Assembly (NCBI GenBank): GCA_020633675.1
Contig: JACKDE010000006.1
Coordinates: 124,001 to 188,000, forward strand
Length of the DNA stretch: 64,000 nt
Direction: 5' to 3'
Source of the DNA: Deferribacteres bacterium
Lineage (GTDB): Bacteria; Zhuqueibacterota; Zhuqueibacteria; Zhuqueibacterales; Geothermadaptataceae
The stretch's first letter is position 1. Every line of letters starts with the position of its first letter. Under the pieces are notes generated by a model. That model did not search any database, was not told the origin of the DNA, and saw only the letters and a program-made list of their open reading frames with translations. A program made the position numbers and the translations under genes. Of this stretch, positions 42,557-52,996 are shown piece by piece.

Positions 42557-44593
42557 ATGAAGAGTAATCATTTACTCATCCTGCCCACGCTCTGTTTCGT
42601 TATGTCGATTGCTTGCGTTCAGGCACAATCCCAGGGCACCAACGAGCAGCTCAGCGCGCGCATCGCGAACTACACCATCGATGCGCGGCTCGATGCTGAT
42701 ACGCGCATTGTCAGCGGTACCGAAGTTATCAAATGGCGCAACGCCACCTCAAAACCCACCCAGGAACTGCAGTTTCATCTCTATTTTAATGCCTGGCGCA
42801 ATACAAACAGCTCGTTTCTGAACTCAGTTCGTTATCGCACGCAATTTCGAGATAATGAATATCGCGAAAACGACTGGGGGTACCAAGAGATTCATTCAAT
42901 AAAAATCAAATCAGACGGTGGCCAGGAAGCTGCTGATTTGTCCGCTGCAATCGAATACATCGCACCCGATGACGGCAATCAAGATGACCGCACGGTGGTG
43001 CGTGTGCCGCTTGCCCAGCCAGTCGCACCTGGCGAGACCATCAGCGTAGAAATTGCCTGGGACACCAAAGTGCCGCGCACTTTTGCTCGCACCGGCGCCC
43101 GTGGCGACTACTTCTTGTTGGCGCACTGGTTTCCCGCCATCGGTGTGCTCGAAGAAGCCGGCTGGAATTGCCACCAATTTTACATGACTGAGTTTTTCTC
43201 GGATTTCGGTATCTACGATGTCAAGCTCACTGTTCCAACCGACTGGGTGATCGGCGCAACCGGCAGGGAAACGGAGAGCAATGACAATGGCGATGGTACG
43301 GCGATGCACCGCTTTTACCAGGAAGATGTGCACACGTTTACCTGGGTTGCCAGCCCGTACTTCACAGTGCACGAGCAGAAATTCGAGGCGGAAGGCCTGC
43401 CGTCGGTCGACATGCGCCTGCTTTTAATGCCGGATCATGCAGACAAACGCGAGCGCTATTTCAAAGCCACGGCGGCAGCGCTCGAGCATTACGGCAGCTG
43501 GTTCGGCACCTATCCCTACGGCCACGTCACGGTCGTCGACCCGGCATATGGCTCCGGTACCGGCGGCATGGAATATCCAACGCTGTTCACGGGCGGCACA
43601 CGCTGGCTCTCGCCCATCGAAACGCGCTCGCCGGAAGGTGTGACGATCCATGAGTGCGGACACCAGTTCTGGTTCGGGATTATGGCCAATAACGAATTCG
43701 AAGATGCCTGGCTGGACGAAGGCTTCAATACCTACTCAACGACTCGCACTTCAGAAGCAGCCTACCCGAATCCGGTCTATTCGAGACGCTACTTCCGCGG
43801 CTTCCTGCCTTTCGTTTTTTCGAGCGTTAGCCAGGTTGAGCGTACAGCCGGTGCGGAGATTTTTGATGGTTTGCGCTCCGAGTGGCGCATGGACAAAATG
43901 TCGACGAAATCGCTGCACTATGGCCCCGAAACCTATGGCCTGAACTCTTACAGCAAGCCCGGCCTGATGTTGCGCACGCTTGAAAACTATTTTGGATGGG
44001 AGACTTTTCAGAAGATCATGTCCACCTACTTTGCACGCTGGAAATTCAAACATCCGAAGCCAAGTGACTATTTTGCTGTCGTTGAGGAAATTGGCGGGCA
44101 AGACATGAGCTGGTTTTTTGACCAGATATATGATGACGCGGTGTCGTACGATTACGCCGTTGGCGAGGTGTATTCGCAAAAAGTCGGGCCGGGCAATGGC
44201 TATGAAGAGACTGAAGATGGGCTGATCTTCGATTTGCGTCGCGACTCGAAAAATAAGGCTGAAGCGGATTCCGCGATGTACACATCAAGAGTCCTCGTGC
44301 GTCGGTTTGGCGAAGGCATTTTCCCGGTCGAGGTGAAAGTCACTTTCTCTGACGGCTCGACAGCCTTGGAAAATTGGGACGGCAAAGCCCATTGGACAAA
44401 ATTCGATTACTTGAAGCCTGCAAAAGTGGCCAAGGTCGAAGTTGATCCTGAGCATAAACTGACCCTTGACGTCGATTACGTCAACAATTCCTGGCTCAAC
44501 GAGTCCAAACGTGACATTGCAGCCACAAAATGGGCGTCGAAATGGATGATTTGGGTGCAAAACCTGATCGAGTTTTTTGCGTTTTTTGCTTAA
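42557..44593 (+). CDS. Secreted M1 family metallopeptidase
   Basis: This 678-residue zinc aminopeptidase-like protein has a signal peptide (cut near VQAQSQ). The active site is HECGH at 365-369 with the third ligand Glu388, the HExxH-x18-E signature. The GTGGMEYP block before it is the exopeptidase GxMEN-like motif, with MEYP in place of MEN. It should act on peptides in the periplasm or outside. A GGAGG ribosome binding site precedes the ATG. GC content is visibly higher than in the preceding spacer. The last ~30 residues hold a hydrophobic tail (WMIWVQNLIEFFAFFA) of unclear role. Confidence 0.88.
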   Translation: MKSNHLLILPTLCFVMSIACVQAQSQGTNEQLSARIANYTIDARLDADTRIVSGTEVIKWRNATSKPTQELQFHLYFNAWRNTNSSFLNSVRYRTQFRDNEYRENDWGYQEIHSIKIKSDGGQEAADLSAAIEYIAPDDGNQDDRTVVRVPLAQPVAPGETISVEIAWDTKVPRTFARTGARGDYFLLAHWFPAIGVLEEAGWNCHQFYMTEFFSDFGIYDVKLTVPTDWVIGATGRETESNDNGDGTAMHRFYQEDVHTFTWVASPYFTVHEQKFEAEGLPSVDMRLLLMPDHADKRERYFKATAAALEHYGSWFGTYPYGHVTVVDPAYGSGTGGMEYPTLFTGGTRWLSPIETRSPEGVTIHECGHQFWFGIMANNEFEDAWLDEGFNTYSTTRTSEAAYPNPVYSRRYFRGFLPFVFSSVSQVERTAGAEIFDGLRSEWRMDKMSTKSLHYGPETYGLNSYSKPGLMLRTLENYFGWETFQKIMSTYFARWKFKHPKPSDYFAVVEEIGGQDMSWFFDQIYDDAVSYDYAVGEVYSQKVGPGNGYEETEDGLIFDLRRDSKNKAEADSAMYTSRVLVRRFGEGIFPVEVKVTFSDGSTALENWDGKAHWTKFDYLKPAKVAKVEVDPEHKLTLDVDYVNNSWLNESKRDIAATKWASKWMIWVQNLIEFFAFFA

Positions 44594-44629
44594 CCGAGAG
44601 AAATCAATATTATCTTTGGAGAAAATAAA

Positions 44630-45562
44630 ATGAATATCATTTCAGCCTTTTCCAATGGTCTGCGCGCCACCGGGGCAACCAAAAAATACATTTTATTGGC
44701 GTATATCCTGAACTTTTTGCTTGTCGCTGGCCTCGCTGCCTCGGTCGCAAATTCGATCGGATCGTCAGTTGGCTCGAGCCAGGCGGGCGAAAATCTGCGC
44801 CTGGGCTTTGATGACACCTGGTTTCAGAACTATTCTGTTAACCAAAAAGATCTCGCTGCAACCTTTAGCCCCAGCGTGACCGGCATGGGTGCGATTTTCA
44901 ATGGTCTCGATCAATTCCTGCGTGGCGGCATTTTCGAGAATTTCCCTTCTATTGTGGCAGCAGGATTTCTGTACCTGCTTTTATGGACGTTCCTTTCAGC
45001 CGGTTTTATTACCGTTTACGCCAGCGATGGAGAGAAACCATCCTTTTTTCAACAGGCAGCTCATTTCTTTCCGCGGTTTCTCGTGCTGGCAGTTTTGGCA
45101 GGCATTCTTTACTACTTCATTTTTGGTTTCGTGACGTCCTGGCTGGATAGCGGGGTGCGCAGTTTGACAAGGGAAACCCTCGATGAACGAGTACATTTCA
45201 CCTACGTGGTAATCGAATACGCCATCGTCTGGATGATGATCGTAAGCGTCAATTTGATTTTCGATTACAGCAAAATCATGCTCGTTCTGAGCCAATCGAA
45301 AAGTGTCTTTATGGTGCCTGTTCGCTCGGCAGCGCTTGTGTTTTCTAATTTTCGCAAAACATTTGGTTTGTATGCGCTTATCGGTATCGCCGGGATTGTG
45401 CTCATGCTGGTGTATTGGCTCATCGTACCCGGTGCAAAGACGTCAACCTGGTTTACGATCGTCGGCGCTTTCCTGATCGGACAGGTCTATCTCATCGCAC
45501 GCATTTGGATGCGGTGTTTGTTCTTCGCCGGACAAACGACGATGGGCAAGGTGCTTGTGTAG
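44630..45562 (+). CDS. Six-helix membrane protein of unknown function
   Basis: This 310-residue protein has six hydrophobic segments, near residues 17-40, 105-130, 143-168, 185-207, 240-262 and 268-292. GCxxC or other metal motifs are absent. No family is recognised. It lies 36 bases after the M1 peptidase gene and probably shares its transcript; a hairpin pair follows at 45618-45681. Confidence 0.7.
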   Translation: MNIISAFSNGLRATGATKKYILLAYILNFLLVAGLAASVANSIGSSVGSSQAGENLRLGFDDTWFQNYSVNQKDLAATFSPSVTGMGAIFNGLDQFLRGGIFENFPSIVAAGFLYLLLWTFLSAGFITVYASDGEKPSFFQQAAHFFPRFLVLAVLAGILYYFIFGFVTSWLDSGVRSLTRETLDERVHFTYVVIEYAIVWMMIVSVNLIFDYSKIMLVLSQSKSVFMVPVRSAALVFSNFRKTFGLYALIGIAGIVLMLVYWLIVPGAKTSTWFTIVGAFLIGQVYLIARIWMRCLFFAGQTTMGKVLV

Positions 45563-45617
45563 CCAGTCATCTCGATTTCAACAGCCCAAATACGCTCATT
45601 ACGCGCAGAAACTGCCT

Positions 45618-45681
45618 TTGGCTCTTTGCTTTTGGCTTTTTGCCAGCAAGAGCCAACGGCAATAGCAATGGTTGGCTATTG
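45618..45681 (+). terminator. Two adjacent hairpins after the membrane-protein gene
   Basis: TTGGCTCTT (45618-45626) pairs with AAGAGCCAA (45648-45656), and CAATAGC (45660-45666) pairs with GCTATTG (45675-45681). They lie between two same-strand genes. No T-run follows, so this may be an attenuator or mRNA-end structure rather than a standard terminator. Confidence 0.35.
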
Positions 45682-45761
45682 AAGCGGGATGAAAATTTGA
45701 TCAAACAAAATTTTTGACAATCACTATAATATGCCGAAGAAATATGAAGGAGAAAATTGAC

Positions 45762-47897
45762 ATGATCTGCAAAAACTCATTTCTTGCCCTGCTCGTGATG
45801 ATGATGCTTTTCAGTACGTCACCCACAGACGTTTTTGCGCAATCTACCCCTTTTCTTTCTGATGATGAAATTCTGATGTTGACCAATGAGATTTCGGGTG
45901 ATCGCTCATTTGAGCACATCCGTTGGCTGACACACTGGCACCGCAATTCCGGCATGGAAGGATTTTTCAAAGCAGCGGATTATATTCTGCAAGCCGCGAA
46001 GGATGCCGGACTGGAAGATGTGAAATTTATCGAGCAGCCGCTTGATGGCGCAGCCTATACAGCTAAATCTGCCGAGCTTTGGATGATCGAGCCGGTGGAA
46101 GTGAAGCTCGCGGACATCGGTGATCATGCCCTTTATCTGGCCGACGGCAGCCACGACGCCGATGTGACGGCGGAATTGGTTTGGATCGGTGATGGCAGCA
46201 CCAAGGCTTTGGAAAATGTCGATGTGGCTGGTAAAATCGTTTTAACAAACGGCCAACCGGGCCGGGCGGTTTTCGCAGCAGTGTATGAAAAAGGCGCGCT
46301 CGGTGTGGTGACATATCCCACATCGGAAGGCAAATCCCCGATGGATTTCCCCGACCAGATCGCCTGGTCGCGCATTCCGATGACGCCGCCGGAAGGCAAG
46401 AATGGGACGTTTGCATTTGTGCTTCCTCCGCGCAAAGGCGACAATTTGCGCCGAATTCTCGCAACTGATGAGTTGCAGGATGTTTTTGCCACCGGCAAGT
46501 TTACCAAAGGTGGCAGGATTGTATTGAAAGCGAAGGTGGATACCGAAATTGGTGCAGCGCCCGGCCGTACCGGTTTTGTGGAAGGCTGGATTCGCGGTAC
46601 CAAATATCACGACCAGCAAATTGTGCTGACGGCACATCTACAGGAAGAGCAAGGCTCGGCGAATGATGACGGCAGCGGCTGCGGCAATCTTCTGGAGCTG
46701 GCGCGGGTGTTGAACAAGCTCATCGCTGAGGGAAAGATGCAGCGACCATTGCGGGATATCCGTTTCTGGTGGACGGACGAAATCTATTCTGAGTACCGCT
46801 ATTTTCGCGATTTCCCTGATGAACCCAAAAAGTTTCTTGTCAATTTGCACCAGGATATGGTTGGCGCCAAACAATCGCTCGGCAGCAGGGTGCAGCATTT
46901 GATCAATCCGCCGCAATCGATTACCAGCTACCTGGACGCCCTTTTCGAAAGCATCGGCATGTATGTCATCCAAACCAACAATGCGTTTCTCGCTGCCAGC
47001 CGTTCGGGTTTGGCCGCGCGACCTCACACCCGTGCGATCTATTCGACGCGTGGCACGCGCGAGGGATTTGCAGCGCGTTTTGTGCCCTATTTCGGGGCTT
47101 CGGATTATATGTGTTTTATCGAAGGCGCCATCGGCGTGCCGGCCATCGGCCTGATCAATTGGGATGATTTCTACATCCATTCTTCGGATGACGATCTCTA
47201 CCAAATCGACCAGACACAATTGGCGCGCAATGCCTTTATTATCGGCTCGATGGCATATTATCTCTGCTCTGCGGAAGCGCAAGATGTGCCGTTATTGGCA
47301 TCAGAGACTTTTGTGCAAGGCACACAGCGGTTAACGAGAGATTTGCAAGTGGCGATGACCCTGCTTACCAAACAATCGGATACGCCTGCCGAAAGCTGGA
47401 AGGATGCGAAACTGGCGGTAGAGCAGGGCCTTGAGCGTGAAAGGCGAGCGATTGCCTCGGTTGGTGTTTTTGCCGGAAAAAATACCGACGCATTGGGCAC
47501 CATTGCAAGTTTTAGCAAGCGCCTCGATGCGAAACAAAATGCTATACTTGCAGACTTGCAAAGCTACTATCACGCGCTGCACAATACAAATCCAGGACAG
47601 ATCAAACTGACCGAGCAGGAAGCTGCGGCAGCGAAAAAAATCCCAGCAAACACGCCTGTACTGGAAGATTATTTCGGCAGACGTGGAAAAGTCCGATTCC
47701 GCAGCAAAATGCACAACATCATGCGGTCTGAAGTCTTCAATTTCGTTGATGGCAAGCGCAGCTATTACGATATTTACAAAGCTGTGCGTGCTGAAGCGAT
47801 GCATGCGGGTGAGTGGTATTACGGCACGGTCGAGCTCGCCGATGTCACGGGCCTGCTCGATGCAGCTGTCGAAGCGCAGGCTTTGATTTTAAAGTGA
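45762..47897 (+). CDS. Secreted M28 family peptidase
   Basis: This 711-residue protein starts at ATG 45762 with AAGGAG before it, and has a signal peptide cut near VFAQST. A PA-like insert (VAGKIVLTNGQPGRA) lies near residues 145-190. The peptidase domain shows TAHLQEEQGSANDDGSGC near residue 288, with a His and the bridging Asp of M28 sites, and later FYIHSSDDDLY with a third His. A C-terminal module (FNFVDGKRSYYDIY) resembles the winged-helix end of DUF4910 proteins. It should cut peptides or amino-acid conjugates outside the cytoplasm. Confidence 0.83.
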   Translation: MICKNSFLALLVMMMLFSTSPTDVFAQSTPFLSDDEILMLTNEISGDRSFEHIRWLTHWHRNSGMEGFFKAADYILQAAKDAGLEDVKFIEQPLDGAAYTAKSAELWMIEPVEVKLADIGDHALYLADGSHDADVTAELVWIGDGSTKALENVDVAGKIVLTNGQPGRAVFAAVYEKGALGVVTYPTSEGKSPMDFPDQIAWSRIPMTPPEGKNGTFAFVLPPRKGDNLRRILATDELQDVFATGKFTKGGRIVLKAKVDTEIGAAPGRTGFVEGWIRGTKYHDQQIVLTAHLQEEQGSANDDGSGCGNLLELARVLNKLIAEGKMQRPLRDIRFWWTDEIYSEYRYFRDFPDEPKKFLVNLHQDMVGAKQSLGSRVQHLINPPQSITSYLDALFESIGMYVIQTNNAFLAASRSGLAARPHTRAIYSTRGTREGFAARFVPYFGASDYMCFIEGAIGVPAIGLINWDDFYIHSSDDDLYQIDQTQLARNAFIIGSMAYYLCSAEAQDVPLLASETFVQGTQRLTRDLQVAMTLLTKQSDTPAESWKDAKLAVEQGLERERRAIASVGVFAGKNTDALGTIASFSKRLDAKQNAILADLQSYYHALHNTNPGQIKLTEQEAAAAKKIPANTPVLEDYFGRRGKVRFRSKMHNIMRSEVFNFVDGKRSYYDIYKAVRAEAMHAGEWYYGTVELADVTGLLDAAVEAQALILK

Positions 47898-47921
47898 GGC
47901 ATTGAGTCAGAGCATTCAGTG

Positions 47922-48047
47922 ATGATCGGTCAAATCATTTCACACTACAAAATTATCGAAAAGCTCGGCGAAGGCGGTAGAGGGGAAGTCTACCTCGCCG
48001 AGGAGCATGGTCTTGGATTTTTAGACATGGCCTTAAGTGATGGTTGA
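47922..48047 (+). pseudogene. Truncated Ser/Thr protein kinase
   Basis: The frame starts MIGQIISHYKIIEKLGEGG and continues RGEVYLAEEHG, which is the first lobe of a Hanks-type kinase with its glycine-rich loop. After about 31 codons the likeness ends and a stop follows at 48045-48047. The catalytic lysine and all later motifs are missing. A transposase remnant begins where the kinase ends, so insertion and deletion explain the loss. Confidence 0.75.
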
Positions 48048-48214
48048 TGCTTATTGTGAACCATATGAAAGTCTATGAGACAGCCTTTGAAGCGAAGAAG
48101 TCCATTGGCGTTTGGCGTCAAAAGTACAATCAGGAGCGCCGGCATTATAGCCTGAACCGTAGGGCTCCGGACGCAGCATATTGTTCAGGCAAGCTGCCAC
48201 GGCAGGCTACTTGA
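48047..48214 (+). mobile_element. C-terminal remnant of an IS3-type transposase
   Basis: A frame of 55 codons reads FEAKKSIGVWRQKYNQERRH followed by YSLNRRAPDAAY, matching the end of IS3-family OrfB integrases (W..YN..RPH..L...P). The DDE core and both inverted repeats are missing. It directly abuts the truncated kinase. Confidence 0.7.
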
Positions 48215-48293
48215 TGCAGAGCGGCCATCACTTGAAAAATGAGAAAAAGTGCCCAAACTAACCGGACCTGTTCTTTAGAGCAAGGGTGTACAA

Positions 48294-50777
48294 GTGTCAA
48301 AAATTAAAATTGCTATTGTTCTGCTACTCATGCCCATCTCAAATATATTTGCGCAACAAAGTTGGATAAGAATTAACCAGGTGGGTTATACTCCGGATGC
48401 GGTCAAAGTAGCTGTATTAGGAAGCAATGAAGACGTTGAAGTAAATTCGTTTGAAATAGTTGATATACTCACGGACGAATCCGTTTTTCAGAGCCACAAT
48501 ATTGAAGTATATGGCGCGTATGCCAGCTTTATGAAAACGTTGCGACTGAATTTTTCAGATTTCAAAGAAACCGGCACATTCATTGTCCGGGCAGGAGAGA
48601 TGCGTTCTCCGCGCTTTAAAATCCAAAAGAATGTTTATGATGGTGCTGCAGATTTTTTACTGAAATATATGCGCCAGCAGCGATGTGGCTACAACCCGTT
48701 TCTGCAAGATTCATGTCACACCCAAGACGGCTTTATTGTCGATCACCCTGAGCTTGACTCAACCCACATTGACGTCACTGGCGGTTGGCATGACGCTTCA
48801 GACTACTTGCAATATGTCACCACTTCCGCAAATGCAACCTACCAAATGATGTTTGCTTATCAGCAAAATCCTGCGGCGTTTTCGGATCACTACGACAAAA
48901 ATGGTGACCCGGGCGCAAACGGCATTCCCGACATTCTTGATGAAGCAAAGTGGGGGCTGGATTGGCTCGATAAAATGAATCCTGGCTATGGCGTTATGTT
49001 TAACCAGATTGCGGACGACAGGGATCATACCAAATTTACGTTGCCCACGCTAGACACTGTCAGTTACGGAAAAGGAAGAGCGCGCCCCGTCTACTTTGTC
49101 ACCGGGAAACCGCAAGGGCTGGGCAGGTATAAAAATCGCTCAACAGGGGTATCGTCAACTGCGGCCAAATATGCTTCTGCATTCGCTTTGGGAGCGAAAT
49201 TATTTGCAAAGGATTATCCTGAGTTTGTTGCACGGATTTCTCAAAAGGCGCGTGATGCTTTTAAATTCGCCAAAACCGACCTTGGTGTCAACCAGACAGC
49301 GAGCAATCGCGCACCTTATTTTTATGAGGAAGACAACTATGTGGACGATATGGAGCTTGCTGCTGCGCAATTATTTGAGCTTTCTAAAGAATCATATTTC
49401 TTGTCCGAAGCTATTTACTGGGGTGAGCTCGAGCCTGTCACACCATGGATGACAACAAATACTGCCAGACATTACCAATGGTATCCGTTCGTAAATATAG
49501 GGCACTATCTGGTCGCACAAATGTCCGATAGCGTGGACAAAGAAAAGTTTATCAATTTTTTGAGACAGGGGATTGTAGCTATTCATCAACGCGCCGAAGT
49601 GAATGGATTTTATATGGGGATTCCTTTTATTTGGTGCTCTAACAACCTGGTCGCCGCAGCATTAACGCAGCTAAAACTTTATGAGCAACTCACTGGCGAT
49701 ACTCAGTTTAATGAAATGGAAGCCGCACTTCGTGACTGGCTATTAGGATGCAATCCATGGGGGACGAGCATGATTATTGGCTATCCCGAGGATGGTGATT
49801 CACCTGTCGATCCACACGCAGCTCAAACGGCGGTCTTCAACCTGAAAATCGACGGCGGTCTGGTGGATGGCCCGGTATACGCGTCCATTTTTAATCGCTT
49901 GCAAGGATTGAAAATCGTAAACGGTGATGAATATGCTGAGTTTCAGTCGGACCTTTGTGTATATCATGATGATTACGGCGATTATTCCACCAATGAACCA
50001 ACAATGGATGGCACCGCAAGCCTGGTCTATTATCTCTCTGCATTGGCACAAGGCAAAGTAAGTAATCGGGATTCGGGATTCATTTCAAACCGGGGTGGGG
50101 TTGTTCGCGGTGACACATCAGCTAAAGAAATTCACCTGGTTTTTACCGCACATGAATTCAATGATGGCAGTGAGCATATCCGAAATACGTTGAAGAAGCA
50201 GAATGTCCCGGCACATTTTTTCTTTACCGGCGACTTTTACCGCAACCGAAACAACGAGAACCTAATAAAAGAGCTAAAAAACGACGGACACTATCTCGGG
50301 GCGCATTCTGATAAGCATCTGCTTTACGTGTCATGGGAAAACCGTGACTCACTTCTCGTTAGCAAGGACGAGTTCCTTGAGGATTTACAGAATAACTATA
50401 AGGAAATGGCTAAATTTGGCATAGCAAAGAAGGACGCAATGCTGTTTATGCCTCCCTATGAATGGTATAACGAGACCATCAGCCGGTGGATCAGTGAGCA
50501 GGGCTTGACCCTGATAAACTTCACGCCCGGAACACTTTCCAATGCGGATTATACGACACCGGATATGGGGAGTAGATACTTAGGCAGTGAAGATATCTTT
50601 CGCAATATTCTTGTGTATGAGAGCGAATCGAAAACAGGTCTGAATGGTTTTATTTTGTTGCTGCATCTTGGCGTTCACCCCAATCGTAAAGATAAATTCT
50701 ACGATTTACTTAATAGGCTAATCAGTGAACTTCGCAGCAGAGGGTACCGCTTTTCGATGCTAAAGATACGGCAATAG
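48294..50777 (+). CDS. Secreted GH9 glycoside hydrolase fused to a NodB-like deacetylase
   Basis: This 827-residue protein has a signal peptide (cut after NIFAQ), an N-terminal Ig-like domain (IRINQVGYTPDA), and a GH9 catalytic barrel. GGWHDASDY carries Asp167/Asp170 and YSTNEPTMDGTA carries the acid Glu568. From about residue 610 a second, deacetylase-like domain follows: AHFFFTGDFYRN and GAHSDKH are CE4-like, but the TFDDG motif is replaced by FTAHEFNDG. It should cut a beta-glucan-like or modified polymer and perhaps deacylate it. The start is GTG. It stands alone between the IS scar and the minus-strand stress cluster. Confidence 0.85.
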   Translation: MSKIKIAIVLLLMPISNIFAQQSWIRINQVGYTPDAVKVAVLGSNEDVEVNSFEIVDILTDESVFQSHNIEVYGAYASFMKTLRLNFSDFKETGTFIVRAGEMRSPRFKIQKNVYDGAADFLLKYMRQQRCGYNPFLQDSCHTQDGFIVDHPELDSTHIDVTGGWHDASDYLQYVTTSANATYQMMFAYQQNPAAFSDHYDKNGDPGANGIPDILDEAKWGLDWLDKMNPGYGVMFNQIADDRDHTKFTLPTLDTVSYGKGRARPVYFVTGKPQGLGRYKNRSTGVSSTAAKYASAFALGAKLFAKDYPEFVARISQKARDAFKFAKTDLGVNQTASNRAPYFYEEDNYVDDMELAAAQLFELSKESYFLSEAIYWGELEPVTPWMTTNTARHYQWYPFVNIGHYLVAQMSDSVDKEKFINFLRQGIVAIHQRAEVNGFYMGIPFIWCSNNLVAAALTQLKLYEQLTGDTQFNEMEAALRDWLLGCNPWGTSMIIGYPEDGDSPVDPHAAQTAVFNLKIDGGLVDGPVYASIFNRLQGLKIVNGDEYAEFQSDLCVYHDDYGDYSTNEPTMDGTASLVYYLSALAQGKVSNRDSGFISNRGGVVRGDTSAKEIHLVFTAHEFNDGSEHIRNTLKKQNVPAHFFFTGDFYRNRNNENLIKELKNDGHYLGAHSDKHLLYVSWENRDSLLVSKDEFLEDLQNNYKEMAKFGIAKKDAMLFMPPYEWYNETISRWISEQGLTLINFTPGTLSNADYTTPDMGSRYLGSEDIFRNILVYESESKTGLNGFILLLHLGVHPNRKDKFYDLLNRLISELRSRGYRFSMLKIRQ

Positions 50778-50896
50778 CAAGTAGTGTCCCGTTATATGGA
50801 AGTTTATTGTGTAAGATTATACCTCCAAAATTATTGCGTGCTTTTCCACCCAATACGGTTCTACATTACTGTGATCTTGGCGATGAGCCGTAGTAT

Positions 50897-52834
50897 TTAT
50901 TCATTTCTTTGCGCACGCGGCCCTAAAATTTCCAAAATATCCGACTCGTCGAGTTTCTCTTCTTGCAGCAAGCGTTTGGCCATTTCCTCGAGCTTGTCGC
51001 GCTTTTCAATTAGCAAACTCTTGCCTGAATCATAGCAGGAGCGGATGATCTCAAGAATTTCTTCATCAATCATCTGCTCGACTTTTTCCGATCTCGCTGC
51101 TAATTGCGGGGTCTGGCCGAGAAAAAGTGGCTGGCTATGATCAACCAGTGACAGGTTCGGCACCTGTTCGCTCATGCCGTAAACGGTGATCATGTCTCTG
51201 GCAATTTTGCTGACCCGCTCTAAATCGTTTGAAGCGCCGGTCGACACTTCGCTGAATATGATTTCCTCTGCGGCACGACCGCCGAGCAAACCTTTGATTC
51301 TTCCCAACAACTCCGATTTCGACATCAGAAAACGATCTTCCAGCGGTGTTTGCAGAGTGTAGCCCAGCGCACCGATGCCGCGCGGCACGATCGAAACTTT
51401 TTGCACCGGATCGGCGCCAGGGGTAAAGTGCCCGATAATGGCGTGCCCGGATTCATGATAGGCAACGATTTTGCGCTCGTGAGCATTGATGAGCTTGTTT
51501 TTCTTTTCCAGCCCAGCGATAATGCGTTCGATAGCATCCTGAAAATCAACCATTGTAATCTCGAAGTTTTCTCGGCGCGAAGCCAACAGCGCCGCTTCGT
51601 TGCAGGCATTGGCGATCTCGGCACCGGCAAAACCCGGCGTCATCGCGGCCAGCCGTTTCAAGTCGACGTCCGCCGCCAGTTTCAATTCTCTGGTGTGCAC
51701 CTCGAAAATTTGAACACGGCCGTGCAAGTCGGGACGGTCGACGAGAATTTGCCGGTCGAAGCGGCCGGGGCGCAGCAAGGCGGGATCGAGCACTTCAGGC
51801 CGGTTGGTGGCGCCCATAAGAATGATGCTCAGGTTTGGTGAAAAGCCGTCCAACTCGGTGAGCAGCTGGTTGAGGGTGTTTTCACGCTCGTCGTGGCCAC
51901 CCATCGCGAACGGCCCGCCTCGGCTCTTGCCGATAGCATCCAATTCGTCGATAAATATGATGCACGGTGCTTTCGCTTTGGCATCGTTAAACAAATCGCG
52001 CACCCGCGCTGCGCCAACGCCAACGAACATCTCGATGAAATCGGAGCCGCTCAGGCTGAAAAAGGGTACCCCGGCCTCACCGGCAACTGCCCGCGCCAGC
52101 AAAGTTTTGCCAGTGCCCGGTGGCCCGACCAGCAGGATTCCCTTGGGCAATTTTGCTCCCAAGCGTGTATACTTGCCCGGATTCCTGAGAAAATTCACGA
52201 CTTCAATCACTTCTTCTACTGCTTCATCAATGCCGGCAACTTCGTGAAAGGTCACCCGCTGAGATGGATCGACTTCGTAGATTTTCGCCTTGCTTTTGCC
52301 GACATTGAGCACACCCATACTACCGCGCCCCATACGCCGCATGATAAAACTCCAGAGCAAAATCATGACACCAAACGGCAAAATCCAGTTGAGGAAAAAA
52401 TTGCTCAGAAAGTTGGATTCTATTTTTGCGCGATAATCGACATTGTGTGCTTGCAGCAATTCGACGAGCTTGTCGTCGTTGACAGGCAGCACTGTGAATT
52501 GGCGTTTAACCATTTCATCGTGCTCTTTTTCCATCTCGCTCCAACGCAATCGCCAGGGTGTCTTTTGCTGCGCAACATCTACGGTATGTTGTTCATGCGC
52601 GGCCTTATCCTTCGCCGTTATTGTTTGGGCTGAATCCGGCGTGCGCAGCATGCCGAAAATCTTGTCTGACGTCAAAACAACCGTTTCCACCTTGCCCGCC
52701 TCGATACGATCGCGGAATTCTTTATAGGAAATTTCTTCGACTCCCGGCCCGGAAAAAAACAGCGACTGAGCCGCAAAGATCAAGGCGAAAATGAGCAGAT
52801 AAAAGAAAATCGAAAATTTTATGCGCTTTTCCAA
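50897..52834 (-). CDS. ftsH: ATP-dependent zinc metalloprotease FtsH
   Basis: FtsH extracts and degrades misfolded membrane proteins and some regulators. Two membrane helices ([18 protein letters not shown] and [17 protein letters not shown]) flank a periplasmic part. The AAA domain has GPPGTGKT and FIDELDAIG, and the zinc site is HESGH at about 460-464. The most likely start is TTG 52834, because AGGAGG sits just before it (52839-52844); this gives 645 residues. The periplasmic loop is somewhat longer than in E. coli. It is the last gene of the minus-strand stress cluster. Confidence 0.93.
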   Translation of the reverse strand: MEKRIKFSIFFYLLIFALIFAAQSLFFSGPGVEEISYKEFRDRIEAGKVETVVLTSDKIFGMLRTPDSAQTITAKDKAAHEQHTVDVAQQKTPWRLRWSEMEKEHDEMVKRQFTVLPVNDDKLVELLQAHNVDYRAKIESNFLSNFFLNWILPFGVMILLWSFIMRRMGRGSMGVLNVGKSKAKIYEVDPSQRVTFHEVAGIDEAVEEVIEVVNFLRNPGKYTRLGAKLPKGILLVGPPGTGKTLLARAVAGEAGVPFFSLSGSDFIEMFVGVGAARVRDLFNDAKAKAPCIIFIDELDAIGKSRGGPFAMGGHDERENTLNQLLTELDGFSPNLSIILMGATNRPEVLDPALLRPGRFDRQILVDRPDLHGRVQIFEVHTRELKLAADVDLKRLAAMTPGFAGAEIANACNEAALLASRRENFEITMVDFQDAIERIIAGLEKKNKLINAHERKIVAYHESGHAIIGHFTPGADPVQKVSIVPRGIGALGYTLQTPLEDRFLMSKSELLGRIKGLLGGRAAEEIIFSEVSTGASNDLERVSKIARDMITVYGMSEQVPNLSLVDHSQPLFLGQTPQLAARSEKVEQMIDEEILEIIRSCYDSGKSLLIEKRDKLEEMAKRLLQEEKLDESDILEILGPRAQRNE

Positions 52835-52996
52835 GTGTCCTCCTGCTTTATGCAAATAGAACTGTCAGACGATAGATTTCGAGCGGAGAAATGCATGGAA
52901 TCCTCCTAATGTTTGCAGCAAAATATTCGAATATGAGCCTTACCTTCAATCACTTTGTCCATTGATCCGGCATCAGTAGTTTGCTTTTTTTGAAAA

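Noticed and set aside
45714..45730. TTGACA followed by TATAAT
   Set aside because: Only five bases separate the two hexamers, far from the needed ~17, so it is not a sigma-70 promoter.
46638..47282. Long minus-strand frame of 214 codons
   Set aside because: It is the antisense of the M28 peptidase gene, has no domain or ribosome binding site, and the + strand frame is clearly the gene.
51893..52633. Plus-strand frame of 246 codons
   Set aside because: Antisense to ftsH, whose motifs and start site are unambiguous.
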